Shown here: piece by piece, positions 10,559 through 18,744 of the stretch | Position numbering within the stretch: position 1 is the first letter of the stretch | Layout: each line of letters starts with the position of its first letter | DNA from: JACPRL01 sp035573715 | Lineage (GTDB): Bacteria; Acidobacteriota; Terriglobia; Acidiferrales; 2-02-FULL-67-57 | Length of the DNA: 64,000 bases | Direction: 5' to 3' | NCBI GenBank assembly: GCA_035573715.1 | Contig: DATLZZ010000002.1 | Coordinates: 124,001-188,000 of the forward strand | Made by a program: the position numbers and the translations under genes | The notes under the pieces: model-generated | The model's database searches: none | Seen by the model: the letters and a program-made list of their open reading frames with translations, nothing else | Told to the model about the DNA's origin: nothing

Positions 10559-11455
10559 ATGATTCCCGCGCGTCGCTGGGTTCCGATTGCCCTGTTGGTG
10601 GGCCTGGTGGGCGGCGCCGCGGTGGTGCGGGTGCAGCAGCAGGTGGACGCCTCGCTCGGGCCGCTTCAGCAGGAAGTGGACGAGCTCTACCTGCCCTCGC
10701 CCGAGTGGGTCAAGCGGCTCTCGCTCGGCTACGACGGCCTGCTGGCCTGCGTCTACTGGACCCGCGCCGTGCAGCACTACGGCCGGCATCGGCTGGAGGC
10801 CTGGGAAGGCGGGCGGCCGTCCTACGCCCTGCTCTACTCGCTGCTCGACATCACCACCACGCTCGATCCCGAGCTGCTGCTCGCCTACCGCTTCGGCGCC
10901 ATCTTCCTCACCGAGCCGCCGCCGGGCGGCCCCGGCCGGCCCGACCTGGCGGTCAAGCTGCTGGAGAAGGGAATCGCCGCCAATCCCGACTACTGGAGAT
11001 TCTGGTATGACCTGGGATTCGTCTACTACCGCGCCGGCGACTACCAGAAATCCTCCGAGGCGTTCCACACTGGAGCCGAACGGCCGGGCGCCTTGCCGTG
11101 GATGCGCGTGATGGCCGCCAAGGTGCTGGCCGAAGGCGGCGACCGCGAGAAGTCCCGCGCCTTGTGGTGGGAGGTCTACCACAGCACCGACGACAAAGCC
11201 ATCCAGACCAGCGCGCTCAACCATCTCGCCGGACTCAAAGTGGATGAAGACGTCGAGCAATTGCAGAAGCTGCTCAAGCGCTACGAGGAGCAAACCGGCC
11301 AGCCGGCGCGCACCTGGCAGGAGCTGATTCAGGCCGGCCTGCTGCGCGGCGTGCCGCTCGACCCGGAGGGCTATCCGTATCGCCTGATGCCGGACGGCAG
11401 CATCCGGCTGCGGCCGAAGAGTCGCATCGTCTCGACGCTGGCTCGCAGCGACTGA
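10559..11455 (+). CDS. Membrane-anchored TPR-like protein, ABC transporter-linked
   Basis: This 298-aa protein has one N-terminal membrane segment (VPIALLVGLVGGAAVVRV) and a helical repeat region reminiscent of TPRs (YWRFWYDLGFVYYRAGDYQKS, a mid-protein helix pair). Its C-terminus (TWQELIQAGLLRGVPLDPEG) resembles a motif found in pseudopilin-type and TPR proteins of Acidobacteria. It starts 2 nt after the permease and overlaps the next ATG by one base. It probably sits on the periplasmic face as an accessory factor for the exporter. No enzymatic motif was found. Confidence 0.7.
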   Translation: MIPARRWVPIALLVGLVGGAAVVRVQQQVDASLGPLQQEVDELYLPSPEWVKRLSLGYDGLLACVYWTRAVQHYGRHRLEAWEGGRPSYALLYSLLDITTTLDPELLLAYRFGAIFLTEPPPGGPGRPDLAVKLLEKGIAANPDYWRFWYDLGFVYYRAGDYQKSSEAFHTGAERPGALPWMRVMAAKVLAEGGDREKSRALWWEVYHSTDDKAIQTSALNHLAGLKVDEDVEQLQKLLKRYEEQTGQPARTWQELIQAGLLRGVPLDPEGYPYRLMPDGSIRLRPKSRIVSTLARSD

Positions 11456-12111
11456 TGCGCGGCGAACGAGTGCTTCTGCTGCTGTGCCTCTCGTCCTTTG
11501 CGCTCTCGGCGGCCGAAACCGACGACGCCGCGGCGGCGGCGCGGGCGCTCGAGCGGCACTACAACCGGGTTTCGACTCTCGAAGCCGAGTTCGTGCAGCG
11601 GCACACGCTGGGAGCGACCACGCTGGTCGAGTCCGGCCGCGTTTACTTCCGCAAGAGCGGGCGCATGCGCTGGGAGTACGACTCGCCGGAGGAAAAACTT
11701 TTTCTCGCCGACGGTGAGTACGCCTACCTCTACGTGCCCAGCGAAAAGCAGGTGCGGCGGCAGGCCATCAAGCACTCGCCCGACTGGCAGGCGGCGTTCG
11801 CGCTGCTGCTGGGGCAGGTCGACTTGAAGCGGATTTTCGGGCGGCTGGAGCTCGTCGAGGTGCACCACCTCGACTCGCCCACGCGACTGCAGTTGCGCGG
11901 CCGCGCCCGCTCGCCCAAGCAGCCGTTCACCGAGATGTGGTTCGACCTCAACGCCAACTACCAGGTGTTGCGCATCGAGATTCGTCAGCGCGACGGCGGC
12001 TTGATGGAGTTCCACTTCCGCAACTGGCGCGAGAACCTGCCGCTTTCGCCGGCGCTGTTTCGTCTCAGCGTTCCGCCCGGCACCGTCTGGGTGGACGAGT
12101 CCGGGCCGTAG
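11455..12111 (+). CDS. lolA: LolA-like outer-membrane lipoprotein carrier protein
   Basis: This 218-aa periplasmic protein has a signal peptide (RVLLLLCLSSFALSA, cleavage probably before AETDD). The LolA fold is suggested by the N-terminal helix LERHYNRVSTLEAEFVQ, the central strands VYFRKSGRMRWEYDSPEEK and the late FDLNANYQVLRIEI segment. LolA shuttles lipoproteins from the LolCDE exporter to the outer membrane. Here it is linked to an ABC-2 pair rather than LolCDE, so its cargo may be different. TGATG overlap with the gene before it. Confidence 0.85.
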   Translation: MRGERVLLLLCLSSFALSAAETDDAAAAARALERHYNRVSTLEAEFVQRHTLGATTLVESGRVYFRKSGRMRWEYDSPEEKLFLADGEYAYLYVPSEKQVRRQAIKHSPDWQAAFALLLGQVDLKRIFGRLELVEVHHLDSPTRLQLRGRARSPKQPFTEMWFDLNANYQVLRIEIRQRDGGLMEFHFRNWRENLPLSPALFRLSVPPGTVWVDESGP

Positions 12112-12116
12112 CGCCA

Positions 12117-12141
12117 GCCGTTCGAAAATTTTTCGAACGGC
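12117..12141. repeat. Perfect 12-bp palindrome after lolA
   Basis: GCCGTTCGAAAA and its exact complement flank a single T. It begins six bases after the lolA stop. The AT-rich centre lets it fold into a hairpin, which may end the ABC-lolA transcript, but no separate T-run follows. It could equally be a binding site for a dimeric regulator. Confidence 0.6.
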
Positions 12142-12457
12142 GACTCCAGCGTCGGCCGCAGTCGCGAACATGGGTTACGCGCGCGAACTCTCGGCGTCCT
12201 ACGCGAGCCCCAACGCCCTCGCCGCCCTCCACCGCGTTACAGCGGCGCTTCTCCACTGGGGAATTCCGCAGGCCCTGGGAACGGCGGGGCTTCAGTCTCG
12301 CCGCAAGCGCACAACCGCCGGGGCCTTCAGGCCCTGAGGTCTCCTCTCTGTTCTCAAAGAACCAACACCAAGCCCTGGGCCTGGTCCATGCCCGCCCTGG
12401 GCGGGCTGTTCCAGCCTCCATTTTTGGTTGTCCTTTTTGGGGGGTTCTGGGACAACG

Positions 12458-12501
12458 GCAAAACCGCAAAAACCGCAAAAACCGCAAGAACCGCAAAAAC
12501 C
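12458..12501. repeat. Tandem repeat of GCAAAAACC (five units)
   Basis: Five head-to-tail units: one of 8 nt followed by four of 9 nt, the fourth with a single A-to-G change (GCAAGAACC). It is a multiple of three, so one frame reads as KTA repeats, but no gene is supported. Copy number could vary by slippage. Confidence 0.8.
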
Positions 12502-12580
12502 GCACGCCCCTCCCGGCTGGTAGGACAGACCCTGCTGTCAATCCTGGTCTTGGGTTGGCTTCCCCTTTGGCGGCGGCCGG

Positions 12581-12589
12581 TGCTACACT
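12581..12589 (+). promoter_or_regulatory. Extended -10 element upstream of the second pilus operon
   Basis: TGC-TACACT sits 27 bp before the pilC2 start codon. It fits the TGN extended -10 pattern used elsewhere in the window. The -35 region (TGGGTTGG further upstream) is not convincing. Confidence 0.4.
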
Positions 12590-12615
12590 AAGAAAATGGA
12601 CTGGGGTCAGGCCGG

Positions 12616-13833
12616 ATGACGGAATTCACCTGCAAGGTCACCGACGACCGCGGGCAGATTTCGCTGCTCACCGAGCGGGCAGAAACCGAGGGCGAGCTGC
12701 GGCAGCGGCTGAACGAACGCGGCCTTTTCCCGCTCTCCATCCGCCGCCGGGGCGGTCTGCCGGCGGTGACGCCCGGCATCCTGGACGGCCGCCGGCGTCG
12801 GCTGTCGCAGGACGAATTCGTGCTCTTCAACCAGCAATTCGTGACGCTGGTGCGCGCCGGCCTGCCCATCATGCAGGCGCTGGAGCTGCTCGCCGGCCGC
12901 GCGGCGCGCCCGGGGCTGCGCTCGGTTCTGGCTGACGTCCGCCAGCGGGTGCGCGGCGGCGCCTCGCTCTCCGACGCCTTCGCGGCGCAGGGAATTTTCC
13001 CCGAGGTCTACACCACGGCGCTGCTGGCCGGGGAGCGCAGCGGCAACCTGCCGGGCGTGCTGGAGCAGTACATCGCCTACCAGAAAATCACCGGCGGGCT
13101 GCGGCGGCGGCTGCTGACCACGCTGGTCTATCCGGCGCTGCTGGTGCTGGTGTCGGCCGGCGTGCTCAGCTACGTGATTCTCTATGTCGTGCCGCAATTC
13201 TCCGCGCTCTACGGCGAGATGCAGCAGCGGTTGCCGGCGCTGACCCTCACCGTCCTCCGCCTGGCGCAGAACGCGCGCACCTGGGCGCTGGTGCTGGTCA
13301 TCCTGGGGGTCGCCGCCGCGGTTGGGATGGCGATGGCCTCGCGCTCCCAGGCCGGAGCGCAGTTCCTCGACCGGCTGCGCCTGGGCCTGCCGATTGCCGG
13401 CGACATCCTGCTCAAGTTCCGCCTCACCCAGTTCTGCCGCACGCTGGGCACGCTGCTCTCGAGCGGCATCCCGCTGGTGGCTTCGCTGGAAGTCGTCGGC
13501 AGCGCCGTCGGCAGTCCGGTGCTGGCGCGCGCCATCGGCGGCGCCGCCCAGGGCGTGCGCGAAGGCAAGAGCCTCCACCAAGCGCTCGAAGAAACCGGCC
13601 TCGTCCCCGGGCTGGTCACGGAGATGATTGAAGTGGGCGAGTCCACCGGCGCGCTCCCGGCGATGCTCAACAGCGTCTCCGAGTTCTACGAAGAAGAGCT
13701 GGATGCGCGGCTGGCGCGTCTAATTGCTTTGGTGGAGCCCTTGATGCTCCTCACCGTCGGCGGGATCGTGCTCATCATCCTGATTGCGCTCTACCTGCCC
13801 GTCTTCTCGCTGGGCTCGCTGGTGCGCGGGTAG
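12616..13833 (+). CDS. GspF/PilC-family platform protein, second pilus-like system
   Basis: This 405-aa inner-membrane platform protein has two T2SSF domains (first from FNQQFVTLVRAGLPIMQALE near residue 70, second from FCRTLGTLLSSGIPLVASLE near 275) and three membrane helices. It resembles GspF or PilC equally well and is clearly diverged from PilC at 3056. It heads a tight seven-gene operon continuing to 18720. The upstream GGGGTCAGGCCGG gives only a weak ribosome binding site. Confidence 0.9.
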   Translation: MTEFTCKVTDDRGQISLLTERAETEGELRQRLNERGLFPLSIRRRGGLPAVTPGILDGRRRRLSQDEFVLFNQQFVTLVRAGLPIMQALELLAGRAARPGLRSVLADVRQRVRGGASLSDAFAAQGIFPEVYTTALLAGERSGNLPGVLEQYIAYQKITGGLRRRLLTTLVYPALLVLVSAGVLSYVILYVVPQFSALYGEMQQRLPALTLTVLRLAQNARTWALVLVILGVAAAVGMAMASRSQAGAQFLDRLRLGLPIAGDILLKFRLTQFCRTLGTLLSSGIPLVASLEVVGSAVGSPVLARAIGGAAQGVREGKSLHQALEETGLVPGLVTEMIEVGESTGALPAMLNSVSEFYEEELDARLARLIALVEPLMLLTVGGIVLIILIALYLPVFSLGSLVRG

Positions 13834-13844
13834 GGAAGGACGAG

Positions 13845-15473
13845 ATGCCGGAACCAACCGAAACCGCAACCACCGGCGCCGCGCCGGAATCCACCCCCGA
13901 GCGCGCCCGCGAGCTGGCGGCGCGCTACCGCTGCGAGTTCATTGACCTGACCCAGCAGCACATTGACCCCTCGCTCTTCCGCCTCATCCCGGTTGACCTG
14001 ATGTTCCGCCACCACTTCATCCCGCTGGAAGCCACCGACGGCAGCCTGACGGTGGCCATGGCCGACCCCAGCCAGTTCTTTGTCGTCGACGACATCTCCG
14101 TCCGTCTGGGCAAGAACGTCGTCGTCAAGGTCGCCACCCAGGGCCAGATTGACGACATTCTGAAGAAGAGCGAGCAGTCGCAGCGGGTGCTGGAAGAGGT
14201 CACCGAAGGCTTCCGGCTCGACGTCCTGCGCGAAAGCGAGGAGGAAGAAGGCACCATCAGCGTCGAGAAGCTGACGCGCGACACCGAGGCGCCGGTGGTG
14301 CGGCTGGTGGACACCACGATTTTCAACGCGCTGGAGAGGCGGGCGAGCGACATCCACATCGAAACCTCCGACCTGGAGGTGGTGGTCAAGTACCGGATTG
14401 ACGGGGTGCTGATGCCCGCCATGCCGCCGCTCTCCAAGGACTGGCACGCCGCCATCATCTCCCGCGTCAAGGTGATGTCGGAGCTCGATATCGCCGAGCG
14501 CCGCGTCCCCCAGGACGGGCGCTTCCGTGTGCGCTACAAGGGCCGCCCCATTGACGTCCGCGTCTCCATCATGCCCTCCATCCACGGCGAAGACGCCGTG
14601 CTGCGCATCCTCGACAAAGAATCGCTCTCCGAGCGCTTCCGCCAGCTCTCCCTCGACGTCGTCGGCTTCGACGACTTCCACCTGCGCAAGTTCCGCCGTT
14701 ACATCCGCGAGCCCTACGGCATGATCCTGGTCACCGGACCCACCGGCAGCGGCAAGACCACCACCCTCTATGCCGCCCTGTCGGAGATCAAATCCGACGA
14801 AGACAAGATCGTCACCATCGAAGACCCGGTCGAATACCAGATCAAGGGCGTGACCCAGATTCCGGTGAACGAGAAGAAAGGGCTGACGTTTGCGCGCGGC
14901 CTGCGCTCCATCCTGCGGCACGACCCGGACAAAATCATGGTGGGGGAGATCCGCGACCTGGAAACGGCCCAAATCGCCATCCAATCGGCGCTCACCGGCC
15001 ACCTGGTCTTCACCACCGTGCACGCCAACAACGTGGTGGACGTACTGGGGCGCTTCCTCAACATGGGCGTGGAGCCCTACAACTTCGTCTCCGCCCTGAA
15101 CTGCATCCTCGCCCAGCGCCTGGTGCGCATGATTTGCGAGCACTGCCGGCACGAGGTGCGCTATTCGCAGCAGATGCTGGAAGAGTCCGGGCTGCCCTGG
15201 GAGCAGTGGAAAGAGGTGAAGTTCTACGAAGGCGCAGGCTGCATCGAGTGCCACGGCACGGGCTTCCGCGGCCGGACGGCGATTTGCGAGCTGCTGGATT
15301 TGAGCGACCGCATCCGCGAGATGATTGTTGACCGCAAGCCCACCTCGGAAATCAAACGGGCCGCCCGCGAAGAGGGCATGGTCTTCCTCCGCGAGATGGG
15401 CTTGGAGAAAGTCCGCGCCGGCCACACCACGCTGCGCGAGCTCAACAAGGTCACCTTTATCGAAACCATCTGA
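13845..15473 (+). CDS. GspE/PilB-family assembly ATPase, second pilus-like system
   Basis: This 542-aa secretion ATPase has an N-terminal MshEN-like domain (LFRLIPVDLMFRHHFIPLEA near residue 45), an acidic linker and an ATPase domain with Walker A GPTGSGKTTT at 298-307, Walker B KIMVGEIRDLE and a tetracysteine zinc motif (CEHC, CIEC). It presumably drives the platform encoded 11 nt upstream. It has no PilT partner in this operon, which argues for a secretion-like or non-retracting structure unless it borrows PilT from 1901. Confidence 0.92.
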   Translation: MPEPTETATTGAAPESTPERARELAARYRCEFIDLTQQHIDPSLFRLIPVDLMFRHHFIPLEATDGSLTVAMADPSQFFVVDDISVRLGKNVVVKVATQGQIDDILKKSEQSQRVLEEVTEGFRLDVLRESEEEEGTISVEKLTRDTEAPVVRLVDTTIFNALERRASDIHIETSDLEVVVKYRIDGVLMPAMPPLSKDWHAAIISRVKVMSELDIAERRVPQDGRFRVRYKGRPIDVRVSIMPSIHGEDAVLRILDKESLSERFRQLSLDVVGFDDFHLRKFRRYIREPYGMILVTGPTGSGKTTTLYAALSEIKSDEDKIVTIEDPVEYQIKGVTQIPVNEKKGLTFARGLRSILRHDPDKIMVGEIRDLETAQIAIQSALTGHLVFTTVHANNVVDVLGRFLNMGVEPYNFVSALNCILAQRLVRMICEHCRHEVRYSQQMLEESGLPWEQWKEVKFYEGAGCIECHGTGFRGRTAICELLDLSDRIREMIVDRKPTSEIKRAAREEGMVFLREMGLEKVRAGHTTLRELNKVTFIETI

Positions 15474-15476
15474 CGT

Positions 15477-16424
15477 ATGCCGGGCTCTTCCGGATTTTTC
15501 GCGGGGTTGCGACGCTGGTGGACGGCTGCCGGCGAAGCGGGGCTGGTGTGCGAAATCGCCGCCGACTACGTGGCCGCCGTGCGCTGCGCCGGGCGCGGCA
15601 TCCAGGCCTGGGCGGCCGAGCCGCTGCCCGAGGGCGCGGTGCAGCCCGGGCCGCTGAGCGAGAACATTGCCAAGGGCGCGCCGGTGTCCGAGGCGGTCGA
15701 GAAAGTGCTCGCCAAGGTCGTCCACGGCCACCACCGCTGTGCGCTGCTGGTTCCCGACCTCGTCGCCCGCGTCGCCCTGCTCGACTTCGACACTTTTCCC
15801 GATAACCCGCAGGAAGCCGATGCCCTGGTGCGCTGGCGCCTGGGGCGCGACCTGCCCTTTGACCTCAAGCAGGCCGTGCTGTCGTTCCGGGTCCAGCCCG
15901 GGCAGAACGGCAAGCGCGAAGTGCTGGCGGCGGTCGCCGTCCACGGCCTCATCCGGCAGTACGAGCACTGCCTGCCGGAGGGCCTGGAGCCGGGTTGGGT
16001 GACGCTGTCGACGCTGGCGGCGGGCAACTTGCTGGCGGGCGCGGGGTCGCCGCGGCTGCTGGTCAAGCGCGACCACGGCTCGCTCGGGCTCACCCTGGTG
16101 CACCGCGGCGGCGTCCGTTTCTTCCGCAGTCTCCCGCTGGCGGCCGGCGAAGGGCCGCTCGGCGCCGCGTCGCTGTTCGACAAGGTTTTTCCCGCGCTGG
16201 TCTACTTCCAGGATCGGTGGGGCGAGGCGGTCGGCGAAGTCTTCTGGGCCGGCCCGGCGGGCGAAGGCGCGGCCCTGGGCGAGCTTCTCGAGCGGGAAAC
16301 CGGCGCCAAAGTCGCCGCGGTATCGCTCACCGAGGTTGACCTGGCCTACACCGGTGGGGCGCAGTTGCCGGCCGACCGGCGGCTGCTGCCCAGCCTCGGC
16401 TGGGCGCGCGGAGAACTGCAATGA
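15477..16424 (+). CDS. PilM-like assembly protein
   Basis: This 315-aa protein has the position and pattern of an actin-like PilM or the cytoplasmic half of GspL. The stretch FPDNPQEADALVRWRLGRDL followed by FRVQPGQNGKREVLAAVA is characteristic of PilM-like proteins. The classical PilM ATP-binding motifs are weak, as is usual in Acidobacterial members. It starts 3 nt after the ATPase gene and its TGA overlaps the next ATG (ATGA). It probably recruits the ATPase to the inner-membrane PilN/PilO pair. Confidence 0.7.
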   Translation: MPGSSGFFAGLRRWWTAAGEAGLVCEIAADYVAAVRCAGRGIQAWAAEPLPEGAVQPGPLSENIAKGAPVSEAVEKVLAKVVHGHHRCALLVPDLVARVALLDFDTFPDNPQEADALVRWRLGRDLPFDLKQAVLSFRVQPGQNGKREVLAAVAVHGLIRQYEHCLPEGLEPGWVTLSTLAAGNLLAGAGSPRLLVKRDHGSLGLTLVHRGGVRFFRSLPLAAGEGPLGAASLFDKVFPALVYFQDRWGEAVGEVFWAGPAGEGAALGELLERETGAKVAAVSLTEVDLAYTGGAQLPADRRLLPSLGWARGELQ

Positions 16425-16996
16425 GCCGCCAGCTCAACCTCGCCACCCGGCCCTACGTCAACTTGCGGCCCTTCTGGGTGACGTTCACGGCGCTGGCGGT
16501 GCTGGCCGTAGGGCTCACCACCGGGTCTGTTTATGAGGCCCTGACCATCTGGCGGCGCGGCACCGCCGCCCAGGCGCGTCTGCACGATTTGGAGAAGCGC
16601 GCCGAGGAGCTGGCCGCCGAGCAGAAAGCTCTGGAGCAGGAGCTGCGCGTCCCCGCCACCCTGGCGGTGCTGGAGCGCGCCCAGTTCTTGAACCACCTCA
16701 TCGGCCAGAAGCGGCTGTCGTGGACGCAGCTCTTTTTCGATTTGCAGCAGGCCCTGCCGCCGGAAGCGCGCGTGCTGTCGCTCTCGCCGCGCATGCGCGA
16801 CGACGGCCGGCTGCAGGTGGGGATTCAGCTCGGGGCGGCGAACAACGGCGCGGTGGTGGAGTTCCTGGAAGCCCTGGGGCAGTCGGAGAAGTTCAGCGAG
16901 GTGAAGCTGGACTCGCAGTCCAGCGAAGGCGGGGAGCGGGAGGACAACGTGACCGCGCAAGTCAGCGCCGTCTATCGCCAGGAGGGGGCGAAATGA
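16421..16996 (+). CDS. PilN-like inner-membrane assembly protein
   Basis: This 191-aa bitopic protein begins with MSRQLNLATRPYVNLRPFW, a PilN-type N-terminal motif that in other systems binds PilM. One membrane segment (residues about 19-37) is followed by a coiled coil (residues 48-75) and a ferredoxin-like periplasmic domain. It overlaps both neighbours by 4 nt. Confidence 0.8.
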   Translation: MSRQLNLATRPYVNLRPFWVTFTALAVLAVGLTTGSVYEALTIWRRGTAAQARLHDLEKRAEELAAEQKALEQELRVPATLAVLERAQFLNHLIGQKRLSWTQLFFDLQQALPPEARVLSLSPRMRDDGRLQVGIQLGAANNGAVVEFLEALGQSEKFSEVKLDSQSSEGGEREDNVTAQVSAVYRQEGAK

Positions 16997-17547
16997 GCCG
17001 CCTCTATCCGTGGCGCCGGGCGCTCTACTGGGGCCTGGGGCTGGTCATCGTCGCCAATGTCGTCGTCTATGTCGGCTGGCTGCGCGGGCTGGCGCAGCGC
17101 ATTGTGGTGGACCCGGCCCGCGTCGAGCAGCTCGAGCGCGAGGTCGCGGAACGAACCGCCGAGGTGGAACGATTGAAGAAGGTGCGCGCCGACGCGCCCA
17201 CCGCCGCGCCCCGGCTCGATGCTTTCGTCCGCGAGCGCTTCTGGGGCGAAACGGTGGGCTCGGCCCGCCTGCACGCCGAGCTGGCGCAGACGGCGGAAAA
17301 GACCGGGGTGCAAATCGGCAAGGTGAACTACAAGCCCAGCCTGCTGAAGGAGCGGCCGGAGTTGACGGAGCTCGACATTCACACCACCGTGGCCGGGAGC
17401 TACGGCGACCTGCTGCGCTTCCTGGAAGCGCTGGAAAGCTCCCCGCGCTTCTATCTGATTCGCCAGCTCACCGTCGGCGAAGTGCGCGGCGGCCAGATGC
17501 GGCTCGACATGACGCTGGTTACCTACTTCCGCCGGGGGACGGCATGA
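16993..17547 (+). CDS. PilO-like inner-membrane assembly protein
   Basis: This 184-aa protein has one membrane helix (ALYWGLGLVIVANVVVYVGW), a coiled coil from about residue 38 and a periplasmic domain with the PilO pattern YGDLLRFLEALESSPRFYLI, followed by the final strands MRLDMTLVTYF. PilO normally dimerises with PilN. ATGA overlaps on both sides couple its translation to its partners. Confidence 0.8.
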   Translation: MSRLYPWRRALYWGLGLVIVANVVVYVGWLRGLAQRIVVDPARVEQLEREVAERTAEVERLKKVRADAPTAAPRLDAFVRERFWGETVGSARLHAELAQTAEKTGVQIGKVNYKPSLLKERPELTELDIHTTVAGSYGDLLRFLEALESSPRFYLIRQLTVGEVRGGQMRLDMTLVTYFRRGTA

Positions 17548-18080
17548 AAGACCGCGCCAAGCTGGCGATTCTCGGCGCGCTGGTGCTCGTCTTTGTGGCG
17601 GTGAACTTCCGCAACTTTTTCGGCGGCTCGGCGCCCAGCGCGCCCGCCAGCGCCGCCGCGCCGGCCACGCACCGGGCGGCGAGCGGCGCGCGCATTCCCG
17701 ATGCGGCGTTGAGCGAGGACCTGCTCCAGCCGACCGAGCGCGCTGGCGCCGGCCGGGTCGTGCGCAATATCTTCGAGTACGGCAGCCGCCCGGTGTCGGC
17801 CACCGAGGCGGCGCGCCTGAAGGAAGCCGAGGCCCAGGAGGAGGCGCCGCCGCCTCCACCGCCGCCGCCCCCGCCGCCAGTGCGCTTCTACGGGTTTGCC
17901 GAGTCGAGCGCCGCGGGCAACCGGCGCGTGTTTCTCACCGATGGCGAAAACGTCTTCGTCGCCCGCCAGGGCGACACCATTCTGCGCCGCTACCGGCTGA
18001 CGCGCATCGGCAACGACAGCATCGACATCGAAGAAATCAGCGGCCCCAACCGCTGGACGCTCAAGATGGAGCAGCCCTGA
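17544..18080 (+). CDS. PilP/GspC-like periplasmic linker protein
   Basis: This 178-aa protein has one N-terminal membrane segment (LAILGALVLVFVAVNF), a low-complexity Ala/Pro region and an uninterrupted run of 11 prolines near residues 107-117. A small beta domain follows (VRFYGFAESSAAGNRRVFL ... GDTILRRYRLTRIG) that looks like the homology region of GspC or PilP. In known systems that domain docks onto the secretin in the outer membrane; no secretin is seen here. The proline run would act as a stiff spacer. Confidence 0.65.
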   Translation: MKDRAKLAILGALVLVFVAVNFRNFFGGSAPSAPASAAAPATHRAASGARIPDAALSEDLLQPTERAGAGRVVRNIFEYGSRPVSATEAARLKEAEAQEEAPPPPPPPPPPPVRFYGFAESSAAGNRRVFLTDGENVFVARQGDTILRRYRLTRIGNDSIDIEEISGPNRWTLKMEQP

Positions 18081-18081
18081 G

Positions 18082-18720
18082 ATGCGCCGCCCGCAAGCCG
18101 GCTACGCCCTGCTGGTGATGCTGTTTCTGGCGGCGATGGTGCTGATCGCGCTCGCCGCCGCCGCGCCGCGCCTGCTCAGCGAAGGCCAGCGGGAAAAAGA
18201 AGAGGAGCTCATCTTCCGCGGCGAGCAGTACAAGCACGCCATCGGGCTCTACTACAAGAAGTTCGGGCGCTACCCGATGAAGATGGAGGACCTGCTGCGC
18301 ACCAACGACCGCGGCTACCTGCGGCGCCAGTTTCGCGACCCGATGACCAAGGACGGCAAGTGGCGCTTCATCGGCGTCGGCGCTGGCGGAGTTCTGATTG
18401 GCGGCGGCCGCAGTCCGATTCCCGGCGGCGCGCCTCCGCCGGCCACCGGCACCGGCCTCAGCAACGCCGAGCCGAAGCCGCCCAGCGTCGGCACCGGCGA
18501 GCCGGGCAGCCTGCCCATCGCCGGCGTCGCCAGCCGCAGCACCGCCTCCTCGATCCGCATCTACAACGGCGCCGGCAACTATGCCGATTGGGAATTCATC
18601 TACGACCCCGCCAAAGACCCGGCGCTGGTGCAGGGAATCGGCGGCGCTCCCCGCGTACCGGGTCAGCCCGGCAAGCCCGGTCAGCCCGCCCAGGCGCCCG
18701 GCACGCCGCCGCGCATGTAG
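18082..18720 (+). CDS. Atypical pseudopilin, GspG/GspK-like
   Basis: This 212-aa protein has a short basic leader MRRPQAG followed by YALLVMLFLAAMVLIALAAA, so it carries a prepilin-type cleavage site. Position +5 of the mature protein is Val, not the conserved Glu, which among pseudopilins is typical of tip components such as GspK. The stretch HAIGLYYKKFGRYPMKMEDL is the GspG-like helix-turn. The C-terminal half is Gly/Pro-rich low complexity. It is the last gene of the operon, one base after the gene before it. Confidence 0.75.
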   Translation: MRRPQAGYALLVMLFLAAMVLIALAAAAPRLLSEGQREKEEELIFRGEQYKHAIGLYYKKFGRYPMKMEDLLRTNDRGYLRRQFRDPMTKDGKWRFIGVGAGGVLIGGGRSPIPGGAPPPATGTGLSNAEPKPPSVGTGEPGSLPIAGVASRSTASSIRIYNGAGNYADWEFIYDPAKDPALVQGIGGAPRVPGQPGKPGQPAQAPGTPPRM

Positions 18721-18723
18721 CGG

Positions 18724-18743
18724 GACAGGCATTGCGGCCTGTC
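18724..18743. terminator. Hairpin between convergent genes
   Basis: GACAGGC and GCCTGTC form a 7-bp stem around ATTGCG, exactly between the stops of the convergent pseudopilin and phosphatase genes. It lacks a T-run, so it is only a candidate bidirectional terminator. Confidence 0.4.
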
Positions 18744-18744
18744 T

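Larger units (their letters stand above)
12112..12615. other. Gene-free 504-bp spacer with palindrome and short repeats
   Basis: Both strands stay open for long stretches only because of base composition; no frame shows a ribosome binding site or recognisable domain. The spacer holds a perfect palindrome directly after lolA, GC-rich self-complementary pieces such as GGGGCCTTCAGGCCC near 12330, a 9-bp tandem repeat and, at its end, the promoter of the second pilus operon. Confidence 0.6.

Noticed and set aside
12458..12501. Short tandem repeat considered as a CRISPR array
   Set aside because: Units are 9 nt with no unique spacers, so it is a simple tandem repeat.
12065..12541. Long open frames on both strands in the lolA-pilC2 gap
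   Set aside because: High GC keeps frames open. They contain the tandem repeat and palindrome, have no ribosome binding site and no conserved motif.
11937..12935. 332-codon plus-strand frame spanning lolA, the spacer and pilC2
   Set aside because: It overlaps two real genes in another frame and has Arg/Pro/Ala-rich shadow composition.
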